From contig JADJXK010000002.1 in NCBI GenBank assembly GCA_016710325.1, positions 3,906,001-3,970,000 on the forward strand: a stretch of 64,000 bases of DNA, in the 5' to 3' direction. Both the position numbers and the translations under genes were made by a program. Below, in pieces: positions 41,397 through 50,261 of the stretch (position 1 is the stretch's first letter; each line of letters begins with the position of its first letter). The notes beneath the pieces are model-generated. The model saw nothing but the letters and a program-made list of their open reading frames with translations. It had not been told where the DNA came from and did no database searches. Origin of the DNA: Candidatus Leptofilum proximum. Its GTDB lineage: Bacteria; Chloroflexota; Anaerolineae; Promineifilales; Promineifilaceae.

Positions 41397-42587
41397 CTAC
41401 ATGCTGTAAAGTAGCCGTTCCCGGTTGAAGATTTGCATGGCGAGGATGATGCCTACGACGGTGGCCAGCACGTTGCCAATGACGCTGAACAGCACGGCGT
41501 TGGCCGGAACAATGCCGCCGAGCGTCAGGGTGCCCACCACGGCCGAAGTACCGTAGACAGGAACCAGGTAGGCCAGGCTGGCGCCGGTTGGCGGCACAAA
41601 GGCGGCGGCGATGGCCGTAAACATCACACCAAACATCACCGGCGTCAGGGCAGATTGGGCATCCTTAAACGTCTTGGTGCGGATGCTGATGACCATGAGG
41701 ATGACGTTGGCGAACAAGGCCAGCGGCAGCGACACCAGGATTGCCTGTAAAATCACGGTCAGCGGCAGCGCGCCTGCGCCATCGGTCATGGATTCGGGCA
41801 GCAGGATGCTGGCCCCCCAGAAGCCAAAGAGGGTGAGGACGATGGGAACGGCCGTTACCGTAAACACAGACGCCAGTTTGCCGACAAAAATCTCCGCGTC
41901 GCTGCTGGGCGTTACTAAAAGTGACTCCAACGTGCCACGCTCCTTTTCCCCAGCAGTTACGTCGATGGCAATAAACATACCGCCCTGCACGGCGCTAATC
42001 GCCACCAGGATGGGCAGGAAGAACGAAGCGGCTGCGCCCGCCCGCTGCGCCGGTGAAGCCAGGTCATGGGCATCGAGGGTGACGGGGGCCAGCACATCAA
42101 GGTCCACACTGCGCTCCGTGAGGCGCTGCACCGTGATTTGCTGGTTGTAGGCATTCAGCGCCAGCTCCAGCCGGTTGAGCGACAGCCCGCCGCCAAACAA
42201 TCCGCCCGAGGTGCTGTTGGTGCGCACAATGAGCGTGGCTTCCTGCTCGTCGGCCACGTTGTCGCTAAAGCCAGGGGTAAAAATCAGCCCAGCGGCTTCC
42301 TCGGCGCTGGCGATGGTGGCTTCCAAATCACCCTCAAATGGCTCCAGTTCGATGTCAAACCGAGCAAAGGTGTCGATGAAATCCTGGCCAGCGTATTCCA
42401 GCCCTTGCACGGGCAGCACCAGCGTTTCTTCCTGGCGCGATTCCACCAGCGAACCCAGCAGGGGGTTCAGCACGGCGTAGAAGATGCCCAAGATAAGCGG
42501 TACAACCAGCGTTTGGCGCAGCCCTTTGCGGTCACGCACGATGTCTAAAAGTTCTTTTTGCCAGATATTAAGAATGTTGTTGAACAT
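41397..42587 (-). CDS. ABC-2 exporter permease (NatB-like)
   Basis: A 396-residue permease: an N-terminal hydrophobic segment, a 150-residue outside domain, then five or six segments with the ABC-2 block FVGKLASVFTVTAVPIVLTL and AGEKERGTLESLLVTP. This layout matches NatB of the Na+ exporter NatAB. It lies 71 bases after its ATPase gene, separated by a low-complexity repeat. Confidence 0.85.
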   Translation of the reverse strand: MFNNILNIWQKELLDIVRDRKGLRQTLVVPLILGIFYAVLNPLLGSLVESRQEETLVLPVQGLEYAGQDFIDTFARFDIELEPFEGDLEATIASAEEAAGLIFTPGFSDNVADEQEATLIVRTNSTSGGLFGGGLSLNRLELALNAYNQQITVQRLTERSVDLDVLAPVTLDAHDLASPAQRAGAAASFFLPILVAISAVQGGMFIAIDVTAGEKERGTLESLLVTPSSDAEIFVGKLASVFTVTAVPIVLTLFGFWGASILLPESMTDGAGALPLTVILQAILVSLPLALFANVILMVISIRTKTFKDAQSALTPVMFGVMFTAIAAAFVPPTGASLAYLVPVYGTSAVVGTLTLGGIVPANAVLFSVIGNVLATVVGIILAMQIFNRERLLYSM

Positions 42588-42603
42588 GTTGTTTTCCTTT
42601 TTT

Positions 42604-42682
42604 CAGTATGCGGGTATGCGAGTGTGCGAGTCGTTTACTTGCCTACTGGCCCACTTGCTTACCTGCCACTTGCCTGCATACG
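42604..42682. repeat. GCGGGTATGCGAGTGTGCGAG / TTGCCTACTGGCCCACTTGC repeat
   Basis: Tandem ATGCGGGTATGCGAG words and mirrored CTTGCCTGCATAC words surround the gap between the ATPase and permease. The right part overlaps the 3' end of the ATPase gene. Confidence 0.55.
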
Positions 42683-43432
42683 GCCGTATTCACTTCGCTC
42701 CAGACCAACCTGGCCCGCCAGGGCCACGAAGGCGTCTTCCAGGTTGTCTTTGCCGGTGCGGGCCATCAGCTCGCCGGGAGCGCCGGAGGCAACAATTTTG
42801 CCGCCCACGATGATGGCGATATTGTCGCAGAGCCGTTCGGCCTCGTCCATGTAATGGGTGCTGAAGAGCACACAGCGTCCCTGATCGCGCAGGGCGCGGA
42901 TACTGTCGCGGGTGTCGCGCACGGCCATCACATCCAGCCCGTTGGTTGGCTCATCCATGATGATGTTGGGCGGGTTATGCACCAGAGCGCGCCCCAGCAC
43001 AATCTTCTGCCGCTGGCCGCGGCTAAACCCTTCAGCCCGGCGATCGGCAATTTCCGCCATGTTCAGCTCTTCAATAATGGCCTCGATGCGCGACTCTAAT
43101 GCGTTGCCGTTTAGGCCGTAGAAACGGCCGTAATAGCGAAACTGTTCCCGTGGCGTGAGCCGGGGATAGACGCCGTTCATGTCTGCCTGCACGCCCAAGG
43201 CCTGGCGCACAGCGCGTGGATCACGCGTCACGTCGTGGTTGTCCACGATCACCGTGCCCGCCATTGGTTTGATCAGGCCAGAGATCATGCGCAGGGTGGT
43301 GGTTTTGCCCGCCCCGTTGGGACCCAGCAGCCCGGTAATTTTGCCATCCGGGCAAACGAAAGAGATGTCGTCAACCGCTTTAATGCTGTTGTCTTCGCCG
43401 TAATACTTCTTCAAATTCTTAATTTCAATCAT
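42659..43432 (-). CDS. ABC exporter ATP-binding protein (NatA-like)
   Basis: A 257-residue ATPase with Walker A (LLGPNGAGKTTTLRMI), the signature (FSRGQRQKIVLGRAL), Walker B (NIIMDEPTNGLD) and the switch His (LFSTHYMDEAERL). It is the partner of the 41397-42587 permease. Confidence 0.93.
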   Translation of the reverse strand: MIEIKNLKKYYGEDNSIKAVDDISFVCPDGKITGLLGPNGAGKTTTLRMISGLIKPMAGTVIVDNHDVTRDPRAVRQALGVQADMNGVYPRLTPREQFRYYGRFYGLNGNALESRIEAIIEELNMAEIADRRAEGFSRGQRQKIVLGRALVHNPPNIIMDEPTNGLDVMAVRDTRDSIRALRDQGRCVLFSTHYMDEAERLCDNIAIIVGGKIVASGAPGELMARTGKDNLEDAFVALAGQVGLERSEYGRMQASGR

Positions 43433-43661
43433 CGATCATACTCCTAGTGCAGTTTTGCGGATAAATGCATCAAGTTATTATGTCTAGCTGCTCCGCAGAA
43501 TTGCTTAAGTGTTTTGCTCCTGTGCCACAACAACCTGGTGAGGATTTACGGAGCAAAACAGTAGCCAAACTAAATAATCTCGGTCCTGTGTCGTGCCAGA
43601 CCGACGTTAAATAACATGTACCATACGCAAAATTTAAGGCTTTGTGTGCAACAAATCGTGA
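43433..43661. other. Gap with a long-range inverted repeat
   Basis: No gene is visible. GTTTTGCTCC (43511-43520) pairs exactly with GGAGCAAAAC (43550-43559) around 29 bases. This could be a terminator stem for the upstream permease gene or part of the leader of the ATPase gene. Confidence 0.45.
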
Positions 43662-44807
43662 CTAACGAGAGGCTACAATACTTTTGGGATTTTGCTGAAG
43701 CCGCCAGAGTGTAATCGCCACAATTACCATCATAAACGCCAGCCAGAAGGTTAGATTACGGCCGTTAGCGGCGGAAACCTCGCTGCTGTTAAAGGCATCG
43801 GTTAGTCCCTGGACTAAAAAGTGTGTAGGCATCAGAGAGAAAATTGTGCCAAACGGTTCTGGTAGCTCCAGCAAGGTAGAAAACCAGGCAGGAATCAAGA
43901 AGAGGATCATGCCAACGCCCAGCCAGCTGTTGCACTGTTTGCTGGTATGAAGCAGGCTGCCTGCGAGGATGCTGATACCCAGGGAAACTGGCAGGGTGAT
44001 GGCCAGATAAAGCAGCGCCAGCGGCCAGTTGCCTGTTAACCCGCCGTTGAGCAGGATCACCAGGGACAGAACAAACACAATGGCAACTGAACCCGCCAGC
44101 GCCTTGCCCAAAGCGATATGGTAGGGATTCGCCGGTGAATTCATCAGAACCATACCCATTTGTTTTTCTTTTTCTTCGGTAACTAGCAGGGCCACAAGAT
44201 TTGTCCCTGTCAGAAAGAACACCATCGTCAAAACGATAATGATCAAATAGTTGTCCAGGACGGTCTCTGTGGAGAAGGAATTGTTTTCAAGTTCGATCCA
44301 CTCAACCTGGGCGGGCAGGGTTTGTTGGCCCAGCCGCAAAATTTCTGCCTCAACAAATCGCTGCCATACGGCCGTTTCCCCACTCATGCCCCGCGCCGGA
44401 TTTAGCCAGATTTTTAACTCTGGCTTCAGGCCAGCAGCCAGGTCGGCGTCAAAATTGGCCGGGATTTGCACACCGCTCATCTCGCCCTCGTTGATTTGTT
44501 CTTGCAGATCCGCCTCACTGGCCACGATGTGCAGTTCCAGGGCCTGATTCTCCTGCATGGCGCTGACTAGCTGAGAGCTGCCCTGGTCAAACACGGCAAT
44601 GTCCAGAGCGCTGGAATTGTCGATGCCCGCCACCATCAGGCGGTAAAGCAGAAAAATGAGCACAGGCAGCAGACTCATCACAATGAACTGGGTGTTTGTA
44701 GTGACTTCGGCCAAATCCTTACGGGCAATGGCCCAGATTAAACGCCAATGGCTGGGGGCACTGCTGCTTTTTGCTTGTCCGGAAGCCGGTTTAATACTTG
44801 TTGTCAT
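43662..44807 (-). CDS. ABC-2 exporter permease
   Basis: A 381-residue permease with one N-terminal segment, a long outside domain and a C-terminal membrane block (FFLTGTNLVALLVTEEKEKQM, then five segments). It is related to the NatB-type permease but only loosely. It lies 165 bases after the ABC-LytTR gene, and its own conventional ATPase would be either that gene or the 42659 gene. Confidence 0.82.
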   Translation of the reverse strand: MTTSIKPASGQAKSSSAPSHWRLIWAIARKDLAEVTTNTQFIVMSLLPVLIFLLYRLMVAGIDNSSALDIAVFDQGSSQLVSAMQENQALELHIVASEADLQEQINEGEMSGVQIPANFDADLAAGLKPELKIWLNPARGMSGETAVWQRFVEAEILRLGQQTLPAQVEWIELENNSFSTETVLDNYLIIIVLTMVFFLTGTNLVALLVTEEKEKQMGMVLMNSPANPYHIALGKALAGSVAIVFVLSLVILLNGGLTGNWPLALLYLAITLPVSLGISILAGSLLHTSKQCNSWLGVGMILFLIPAWFSTLLELPEPFGTIFSLMPTHFLVQGLTDAFNSSEVSAANGRNLTFWLAFMMVIVAITLWRLQQNPKSIVASR

Positions 44808-44972
44808 ATCTGTTGCCTAATTCGGTTAACTAACAGCTGGGTAAATCCTTGCGGGTAGCCAACCACAGACACCACGATAACAGAACGGGGCGTGATGTGC
44901 ATTATTTTGGGGCTAAACAGCCGCCAAAACGGCCGAATGGCCGCAAATTGGGGTTGAATGGCACGGTGAATC

Positions 44973-45983
44973 TTAAAAATCAAGCAGGTCACGCAGGTCG
45001 CGGGCGGCACTTTTGCTCAGGGGGATTTCGATGGGATCGGCCGTATTGGGCTGGTGGTCGTCCAAAATCAGCGTGTAGCTGTCGCGGGTGTAGGAGATCA
45101 TCTCTTTGATGTGCTGCAAATTGACCAGGTAGCTGCGGTGGGCGCGAAAGAAGCCGCTGCGCGCCAGGCGGCTCTCCAACTCGCTGAGGGTGAGGTGCGT
45201 GGGAATGAGGCCGTTTATGGTGTGCAGATGGGTACGGCCGTCGTCGCTGGTGGCGTACAGGATGTCGGCCGGGTTAACCAGGGCTACTTTGCCTTCCAGC
45301 CGGGCCGGGATTTTGAAGGGCAGGTTGGGCGGTGTTGGCTGGTCGCCGGGGTGGTAGCTGTGGCTGAGCCGCCCCTGGTTCATGATGATGATGGTTTGGG
45401 CTACGGCCGTCAGCACCGCGCTCTCATCCGCAATGAGCAAGATGGCGGCCCTGGCGGCCGCTTGCTGACGCAGCACGGTGGCAATCAATTCCACAGAAGA
45501 AGGCGAGCTGTTTTTGAAGGGATCAACCAGGATAAGCAGCTCCGGCCGGTGCAGGATGGTTCGTCCCAGGGCCAGGCGGCGGGCCAGCTCCGGCGACAGT
45601 TCCTGAACCCGCGTCCGCGCCTGGTCTTGCAAGCCCACCAGCACCAGCTGTTCGGTGGCGCGGGTGAGCGGCAGGCCATACAGGCGGCAGTAAAACTCCA
45701 GGTTTTGCCGGGTGGTCAGCCTGTCGTAAAGGCCATCTTCGGCGGGTAGAAAACCTACTTTTTGGGCAAAAAGTGTGCGCTCCAGGTGCGGCACCAGGCC
45801 AGCCAGGCGAATTTGCCCGGCGGTGGGCGCCGTCTGGCCGGTGAGCAGCTGAATAAATGCTTCTTTGTGCACGGTGCTGAGACCGGCAACGGCCGTAATT
45901 TCCCCGGCGGCCACGGTAAGTGCAGGAATGTCGATGAGGGTGTTTTGGTCTACCACTTTTTGCAGTTGGGTCACTTCGATCAT
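44973..45983 (-). CDS. ABC-ATPase-like/LytTR fusion with worn P-loop
   Basis: A 336-residue protein. Residues 1-215 align with an ABC ATPase, but Walker A reads AGLSTVHKEAF instead of GxxGxGK(S/T), the signature reads LSPELARRLALGR, and Walker B LLILVDPF lacks the catalytic Glu. Residues 235-336 are a LytTR DNA-binding domain (LVNPADILYATSDDG; LARSGFFRAHRSYLVNLQHI). It probably no longer hydrolyses ATP and acts as a transcription regulator of the adjacent exporter genes. Confidence 0.85.
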   Translation of the reverse strand: MIEVTQLQKVVDQNTLIDIPALTVAAGEITAVAGLSTVHKEAFIQLLTGQTAPTAGQIRLAGLVPHLERTLFAQKVGFLPAEDGLYDRLTTRQNLEFYCRLYGLPLTRATEQLVLVGLQDQARTRVQELSPELARRLALGRTILHRPELLILVDPFKNSSPSSVELIATVLRQQAAARAAILLIADESAVLTAVAQTIIIMNQGRLSHSYHPGDQPTPPNLPFKIPARLEGKVALVNPADILYATSDDGRTHLHTINGLIPTHLTLSELESRLARSGFFRAHRSYLVNLQHIKEMISYTRDSYTLILDDHQPNTADPIEIPLSKSAARDLRDLLDF

Positions 45984-46021
45984 GCACTAAGTTTACCGGA
46001 AAAGGCGAAATTGCCCGAAGA

Positions 46022-46055
46022 AAAATCCCTGGAAACGGCCGTTTCCAGGGATTTT
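46022..46055. terminator. Perfect 34-bp palindromic terminator with an ACGGCCGT centre
   Basis: AAAATCCCTGGAAACGG and its exact complement meet at ACGGCCGT. On the minus strand, the sense of the three-repeat protein gene, the stem ends in a T-run. It is the only terminator here built around the genome's favoured octamer. Confidence 0.75.
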
Positions 46056-46145
46056 CGCAAGCCTGCCATCGGGTATGGCGTTTGGCGGCCGTGTGGAGCT
46101 AACTCAATAGTTGTGGAACCGAACGGCTGCTTTCAGTCCGGGCAC

Positions 46146-47261
46146 TTATGGGCAGTGATCCAACGTGGTTGTGGTGTTGTAGAACCAGTTGTAAGCGAAG
46201 TAAGGATACGCATGGCCGGTTTGGGCACGAATAGAAATGCGGTAGGAGCCTTGCAGCCCAGGGGGAATGTTAAACGTATACCGGGCGCTGCTGTTGCCTT
46301 CCGAAGCCAGTGTGCCCACCGAGGTGCCCCCGATACCTTGCGTGTACATTGACCCCATCGTTACGGCGAAGGTCTGGTTGGTAGGGAAGTTGTTGGTTCT
46401 AATCGTCACATTGCCATCCCGGGTGACGCTGCAGACAGTGAAGGTGGGAATGCCGGTGTAGATGGGCAGGCTGCCGCCGTCGGAACCGGTATTGCCGCCG
46501 CCAGTTCCACTGCCAGTGCTGTTGTTGTAGAACCAGTTGAAGGCGTAGTAGGGATTGGCGTGCGCCGTTTGGGCGCGGATTGCGATGCGGTCATCATTGG
46601 CCAACGATGCGGGGATGTCGAAGGTGGCGGTGAGCGTCCCGCCGCTGCCTGATTGGATCTGCCCCACCGAGATACCGCCGATTCCACGCGTATACATTTT
46701 GCCCATAGTGACGTTAAACGTCATATTGGCCGGGAAGTTGTTGGTGCGAATGGTGACGCTGTCACCTTTGGTAACGGCCGTAACGCTAAAAGTTGGAATC
46801 CCGGTGTAGATGGGATCTCCACCACCGGTGCCATCATTGGGAGGAACGGGCGCTGTGTTGTTATAGAACCAGTTGAAGGCGTAATAAGGATTGGCATGCG
46901 CTGTTTGGGCGCGAATGGCGATCCGGGCATCGTTTTTAAGGGCATCGGGAATGGTGAAGGTGGCGGTGAGCGATCCGCCTGCACCAGATTGGATCTGTCC
47001 TACCGAGATGCCGCCAATACCCTGAGTAAACATTTTGCCCATAGTGACATTAAACGTCATGTTGGGCGGGAAGTTATGGGTCTGGAGGGTGACCGTTTTG
47101 CCGGCCTGCACGCTGGAAATGCTAATGGTGGGAATGACTTGTGAACTGGAGCTAACCGTGCCGGCGCCAAACAACAAAACCAGCAGCAGCACAACCAGAG
47201 CTCCGGTCTTGGGTCGCCAAAAACGGCCGAAACCCGCCAGGGATAATTTGCTATAAAACAT
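46146..47261 (-). CDS. Secreted protein with three tandem beta-sandwich repeats
   Basis: A 371-residue protein: a signal peptide or membrane anchor (GALVVLLLVLLFGAGTVS), then three repeats of about 105 residues, each ending in the conserved (H)A(N/Y)PY(Y/F)A(F/Y)NWFYN. The core TVTLQTHNFPPNMTFNVTMG recurs as SVTIRTNNFPANMTFNVTMG and NVTIRTNNFPTNQTFAVTMG. Gly/Asp/Ser linkers join the repeats. The first two copies are nearly identical, so duplication is recent. Function is unknown; surface adhesion or a coat is possible. The start is set by a strong GAAGGAGG site. Confidence 0.82.
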   Translation of the reverse strand: MFYSKLSLAGFGRFWRPKTGALVVLLLVLLFGAGTVSSSSQVIPTISISSVQAGKTVTLQTHNFPPNMTFNVTMGKMFTQGIGGISVGQIQSGAGGSLTATFTIPDALKNDARIAIRAQTAHANPYYAFNWFYNNTAPVPPNDGTGGGDPIYTGIPTFSVTAVTKGDSVTIRTNNFPANMTFNVTMGKMYTRGIGGISVGQIQSGSGGTLTATFDIPASLANDDRIAIRAQTAHANPYYAFNWFYNNSTGSGTGGGNTGSDGGSLPIYTGIPTFTVCSVTRDGNVTIRTNNFPTNQTFAVTMGSMYTQGIGGTSVGTLASEGNSSARYTFNIPPGLQGSYRISIRAQTGHAYPYFAYNWFYNTTTTLDHCP

Positions 47262-47555
47262 CTGAACCTCCTTCAGAGTGTGGCACAGAGGGGATAAAAC
47301 TGCCCAACAGGTGAGAATGAGATTACTGGGTAGTTGGGGTGGTACGCTAAGGACAGCAACAAGACGAAGTCGTCAATCCCTCCGGCTATGGATTGTCTGG
47401 ATTTGCCAGACAAACTGGACGATACGGTGCAGGCATTATTATATATAAAAACGGGGGAGAATATCTATAGAACGGCCGTTCCTAACGCCAGGCAACAAAA
47501 AAGCACCTCTGGTCTGAGGTGCTTTTGTCAGTCAGTTGTTTGTAACTTGTTACCT
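47262..47555. other. Leader of the secreted repeat protein; no gene
   Basis: On the minus strand this gap holds a TATAAT (in TATATATAATAATG near 47440) and then about 170 bases of leader. Within it TTGTCTGG (47393-47400) pairs with CCAGACAA (47406-47413), and GACGA pairs with TCGTC around 47371-47382. No known riboswitch matches by eye. Confidence 0.4.
47495..47527 (-). terminator. Intrinsic terminator of the V4R gene
   Basis: Arms 47499-47509 and 47516-47526 (AAAAGCACCTC and its complement) pair perfectly around six bases, and a T-run of six follows on the minus strand. It lies 30 bases past the V4R gene stop. Confidence 0.8.
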
Positions 47556-48188
47556 TTACAGTGGTTCTTTATCGATGACCACAACGCCCATTTCATCGCC
47601 CTGCCCAATGCAGTGGGTAGGGGAAACGTTAAAACGTTTGTCTGAATCGACAAAGTTTTCCAGCGCGCCTTGCAGCACACCAACGGCCAGGTGGCAAACC
47701 GGGGAGTCTGTGTTGCGGCTGGTGCACATGGGGCAGACCAGGATGTTCCAGTACCATGATTTTTCATCATCCGTCAGTGAGACTTCCTGATCGCTCACCT
47801 GGTTGAAGAACTTGGCAAAGAACTGAAGTCCCAGCCCAATACGGCGTTCCAGCGACCCGATCTTCATGGCGGCGCGAGCGGCCGTTGCCACCGAACCAAA
47901 ACTGTCCAGGCCGTCGTTGAACGTTTTCTTGCCTGCCCGTACGGCAAAGGCGCGGGCGCCGCGGGCGCCGTACATATCCCAAAATGCCTGCTGCAGCTGG
48001 CCAACGTGCGCAAAGGGGACCTCTTTTTTCATGTTGTCAGGGGGATAGTTCTCGATGTAGTGAGACAGGCCACCCATGTTAAGCAATGCGTTGACACCAT
48101 TTTTGCCCACAATTTCTTCTGTGGCGATTAAAATGATGCGCACCCAGCGGTTTGGGTAGAACTTATCTTCATTTGCGGGACCTGACAT
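47556..48188 (-). CDS. V4R-domain protein (hydrocarbon-binding/4-vinyl reductase type)
   Basis: A 210-residue protein. The C-terminal half has a V4R-type Cys/His pattern: LVCPMCTSRNTDSPVCHL, VGVLQGALENF and PTHCIGQGDEMGVVVI. V4R domains occur in bacteriochlorophyll vinyl reductase BchJ and in sensors of small aromatic molecules. The ATG at 48188 follows GGAGGTCACT and is preferred to an earlier TTG-type start. Alone, with its own terminator. No photosynthesis genes are present, so sensing or ligand transfer is likelier than pigment synthesis. Confidence 0.75.
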   Translation of the reverse strand: MSGPANEDKFYPNRWVRIILIATEEIVGKNGVNALLNMGGLSHYIENYPPDNMKKEVPFAHVGQLQQAFWDMYGARGARAFAVRAGKKTFNDGLDSFGSVATAARAAMKIGSLERRIGLGLQFFAKFFNQVSDQEVSLTDDEKSWYWNILVCPMCTSRNTDSPVCHLAVGVLQGALENFVDSDKRFNVSPTHCIGQGDEMGVVVIDKEPL

Positions 48189-48326
48189 AGTGACCTCCAA
48201 CGACTTGAAAACTGTGTGTGCCAGCAAAAGGGTTTCTCAACACGCTGCTATTATAGTACATCCTTTTACAGTTCACACGTTATTGTCTACTAATTTTGAC
48301 AAATTCTGCACATTTGTGGCAGTGTG

Positions 48327-48782
48327 TCAATCTTTTTGGCCCAATATGGCTAACGCTTCATGGGCACAAACCTGGACGTTTGTGGGCATTTGCGTACTTT
48401 CCAAGTCGGCTTTATCGAACCATTTGAGGCGGTTGGTTTCGCCGTTGGCCGGGTTGAGTTGGTTGGATACGGCCGTTGCATAATAAATAAAATCAATGTG
48501 CTGGTGAAAGGGATTGATGTTTTCCAGCAGTAGGTACATGGGGCGGTGCAGCTGGCGCGCTTCATGATCGGCGGCAAACAGGGGAGCGTCCGGGTTGTAA
48601 AGGGTGACGTCCAGCCCGGTTTCTTCTTTCACTTCGCGAACGGCCGCATCCTCCGGCAGTTCGTCCCGGTCGATGTGGCCGCCCGCGGGCAGCCAGGCAC
48701 CGCAGCGTTTGTGCTGGTGCAGCAAAACCTTATCCTTGTGCACCACAAACGTGGTGACCGTAAAGTGGCGAGTGATTTCCAT
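48327..48782 (-). CDS. NUDIX hydrolase
   Basis: A 151-residue NUDIX protein with the box GGHIDRDELPEDAAVREVKEE followed by TGLDV. It starts MEITRHFTVTTFVVHKDKVLL. Likely a housekeeping nucleotide pyrophosphatase; the substrate is not determinable from sequence. Confidence 0.9.
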   Translation of the reverse strand: MEITRHFTVTTFVVHKDKVLLHQHKRCGAWLPAGGHIDRDELPEDAAVREVKEETGLDVTLYNPDAPLFAADHEARQLHRPMYLLLENINPFHQHIDFIYYATAVSNQLNPANGETNRLKWFDKADLESTQMPTNVQVCAHEALAILGQKD

Positions 48783-48789
48783 GGGTAAG

Positions 48790-48850
48790 TGGTGATTGGA
48801 GATTAGAGATTGGAGATTGGTGAATTTTTAATCTCCAATCTCTAATCTCC
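48790..48850. repeat. GGAGATTAGAGATTGGAGATT inverted repeat
   Basis: GATTGGAGATTAGAGATTGG words pair with AATCTCCAATCTCTAATCTC words; a typical intergenic member of the family at 7757-7818. Confidence 0.8.
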
Positions 48851-48854
48851 ACAT

Positions 48855-50036
48855 TTACCGCACCTTGCCGGTGACAAACCGGTGCGCCGTTTCCGCCAGG
48901 ATGGCCGCGCCCAGGGGCAGCACGCTCTCGTCGATGTCGAAGATGTCGGTGTGGTGGTGGCGCACCACGCCGTCGTCGATGGCTGCGCCAAGCATGAACA
49001 TGGCGCCTTTGGCTTCACGGGCCATGTAGGCGAAGTCCTCCGCCCCCATGCCAAACTCGGTGTTGGTGACGGCCGCTTCCTCACCAAATTCCTGGGCCAC
49101 ATCACGCAGCCAGCCATTGACCTGCGCGTCGTTGTACAGTGCCGGATAGCCCCTGTCCAGCTGGAACTGGTAACTGCCGCCCATCAGTTCGCTCAGCTTA
49201 AACACATTTTCCACCTCAGTCCACAGCTGCTCACGCACATCATCGTGGAAGGAGCGGATGGTGCCCTGGATGTACACCTCGTTGGGGATGACGTTGGGCG
49301 CGGCCCCGCCGCTGATTTGCCCCAGGCTCACCACGCAGCCGCGCAGCGGGTTGATGCGGCGCGATGGAATGGCGTAGATGGCGGGCAGGATAACGCTGAG
49401 CATATGCAGCGGGTCGCTGCCGGTGTGCGGGTAGGCACCGTGCCCGCCGCCGCCGCGCACCCACGCCTTGAAGGAATCCACATTGGCCAACGAGTAGCCA
49501 TCCTGGAAGCGCAGCTGGCCCGAGGGATAGTCCGAGGCCACGTGCAGAGCAATCACGGTATCAACATCTTTGAGCGCGCCGTCGGCGATCATGGCCGTGG
49601 CGCCGCTGATGCCGTTTGCGTCAAACGCTTCTTCCGACGGCTGGAAGAGGAAGCGCACGTTGCCCCGCCAGCCGCCATCGGCCAGGCTTTGCTTGAGCAG
49701 GTGGGCGGCACCCAGCAGCATGGCAGTGTGTGAATCGTGGCCGCAGGCGTGCATCACGCCGGGATTCTGCGATTTATAGGCCGCATCCGATTTTTGCAGG
49801 ATGGGCAGGGCGTCCATGTCGGCGCGGATGGCGATGGTGGGGCCGTCGCCGGTGCCCATTTGGCCCACCACGCCGGTACGGCCGACGCCCGTTTTGACGT
49901 CGATGCCCAGCTCGGTGAGGGTGTCGGCTACCAGCGCCGACGTTCTGAATTCCTGGAACCCAAGTTCTGGATGGGCGTGAATATCGCGCCGCAAGCGAAT
50001 GAGTTCGTCGTGTAGTGCTTTGGCTTTGTTTAACAT
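48855..50036 (-). CDS. M20-family amidohydrolase (N-acyl amino acid type)
   Basis: A 393-residue metallopeptidase: metal-binding HACGHDSHTAMLLGAAHLL, the general-base pair in FLFQPSEEAFD, and ALHVASDYPSGQ. Members such as HipO, AbgA and IAA-amino acid hydrolases cut N-acyl or N-carbamoyl amino acids. Two metals would be held by the Cys, His and Glu residues named. Start ATG at 50036 after an AAAGGAACC site. Confidence 0.9.
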   Translation of the reverse strand: MLNKAKALHDELIRLRRDIHAHPELGFQEFRTSALVADTLTELGIDVKTGVGRTGVVGQMGTGDGPTIAIRADMDALPILQKSDAAYKSQNPGVMHACGHDSHTAMLLGAAHLLKQSLADGGWRGNVRFLFQPSEEAFDANGISGATAMIADGALKDVDTVIALHVASDYPSGQLRFQDGYSLANVDSFKAWVRGGGGHGAYPHTGSDPLHMLSVILPAIYAIPSRRINPLRGCVVSLGQISGGAAPNVIPNEVYIQGTIRSFHDDVREQLWTEVENVFKLSELMGGSYQFQLDRGYPALYNDAQVNGWLRDVAQEFGEEAAVTNTEFGMGAEDFAYMAREAKGAMFMLGAAIDDGVVRHHHTDIFDIDESVLPLGAAILAETAHRFVTGKVR

Positions 50037-50054
50037 GTTGGTTCCTTTTAGGTG

Positions 50055-50082
50055 GTAGGGGCAGGTCGCGATCTACCCCTAC
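50055..50082. repeat. 28-bp palindrome GTAGGGGCAGGTCG...CCCCTAC
   Basis: Near-perfect palindrome with GTAGGGG/CCCCTAC ends. It has the same length and ends as the in-frame copy in purD at 6892-6919. Confidence 0.75.
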
Positions 50083-50261
50083 GGCAAAAAATTATGGTTG
50101 TCCGAGGATGAGCTCGTTTAAGTTGACCTGGATACGGCCGTTGCTAAAAAACTCGTCGTTAGAAATTCGCGGCGGTTAATGCTGGTTCGCTCTGAGGTAA
50201 GTTGTGTCATTTCCCTCTTCCTTATGGTGCGATCAACTTTTGAAGTGCGTCGCACCTTCGC

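Noticed and set aside
47300..47460. Riboswitch (c-di-GMP type) in the leader of the secreted repeat protein
   Set aside because: The stems present do not match the known GEMM core by eye, so only a structured leader is reported.
47334..47645. Small plus-strand frame in the leader region
   Set aside because: No ribosome site or family; it overlaps hairpins, a terminator and the 3' end of the V4R gene.
50090..50165. Possible remnant of a minus-strand gene (reads ...FFSNGRIQVNLNELILGQP)
   Set aside because: Only about 25 codons with no start; too short to call a pseudogene.
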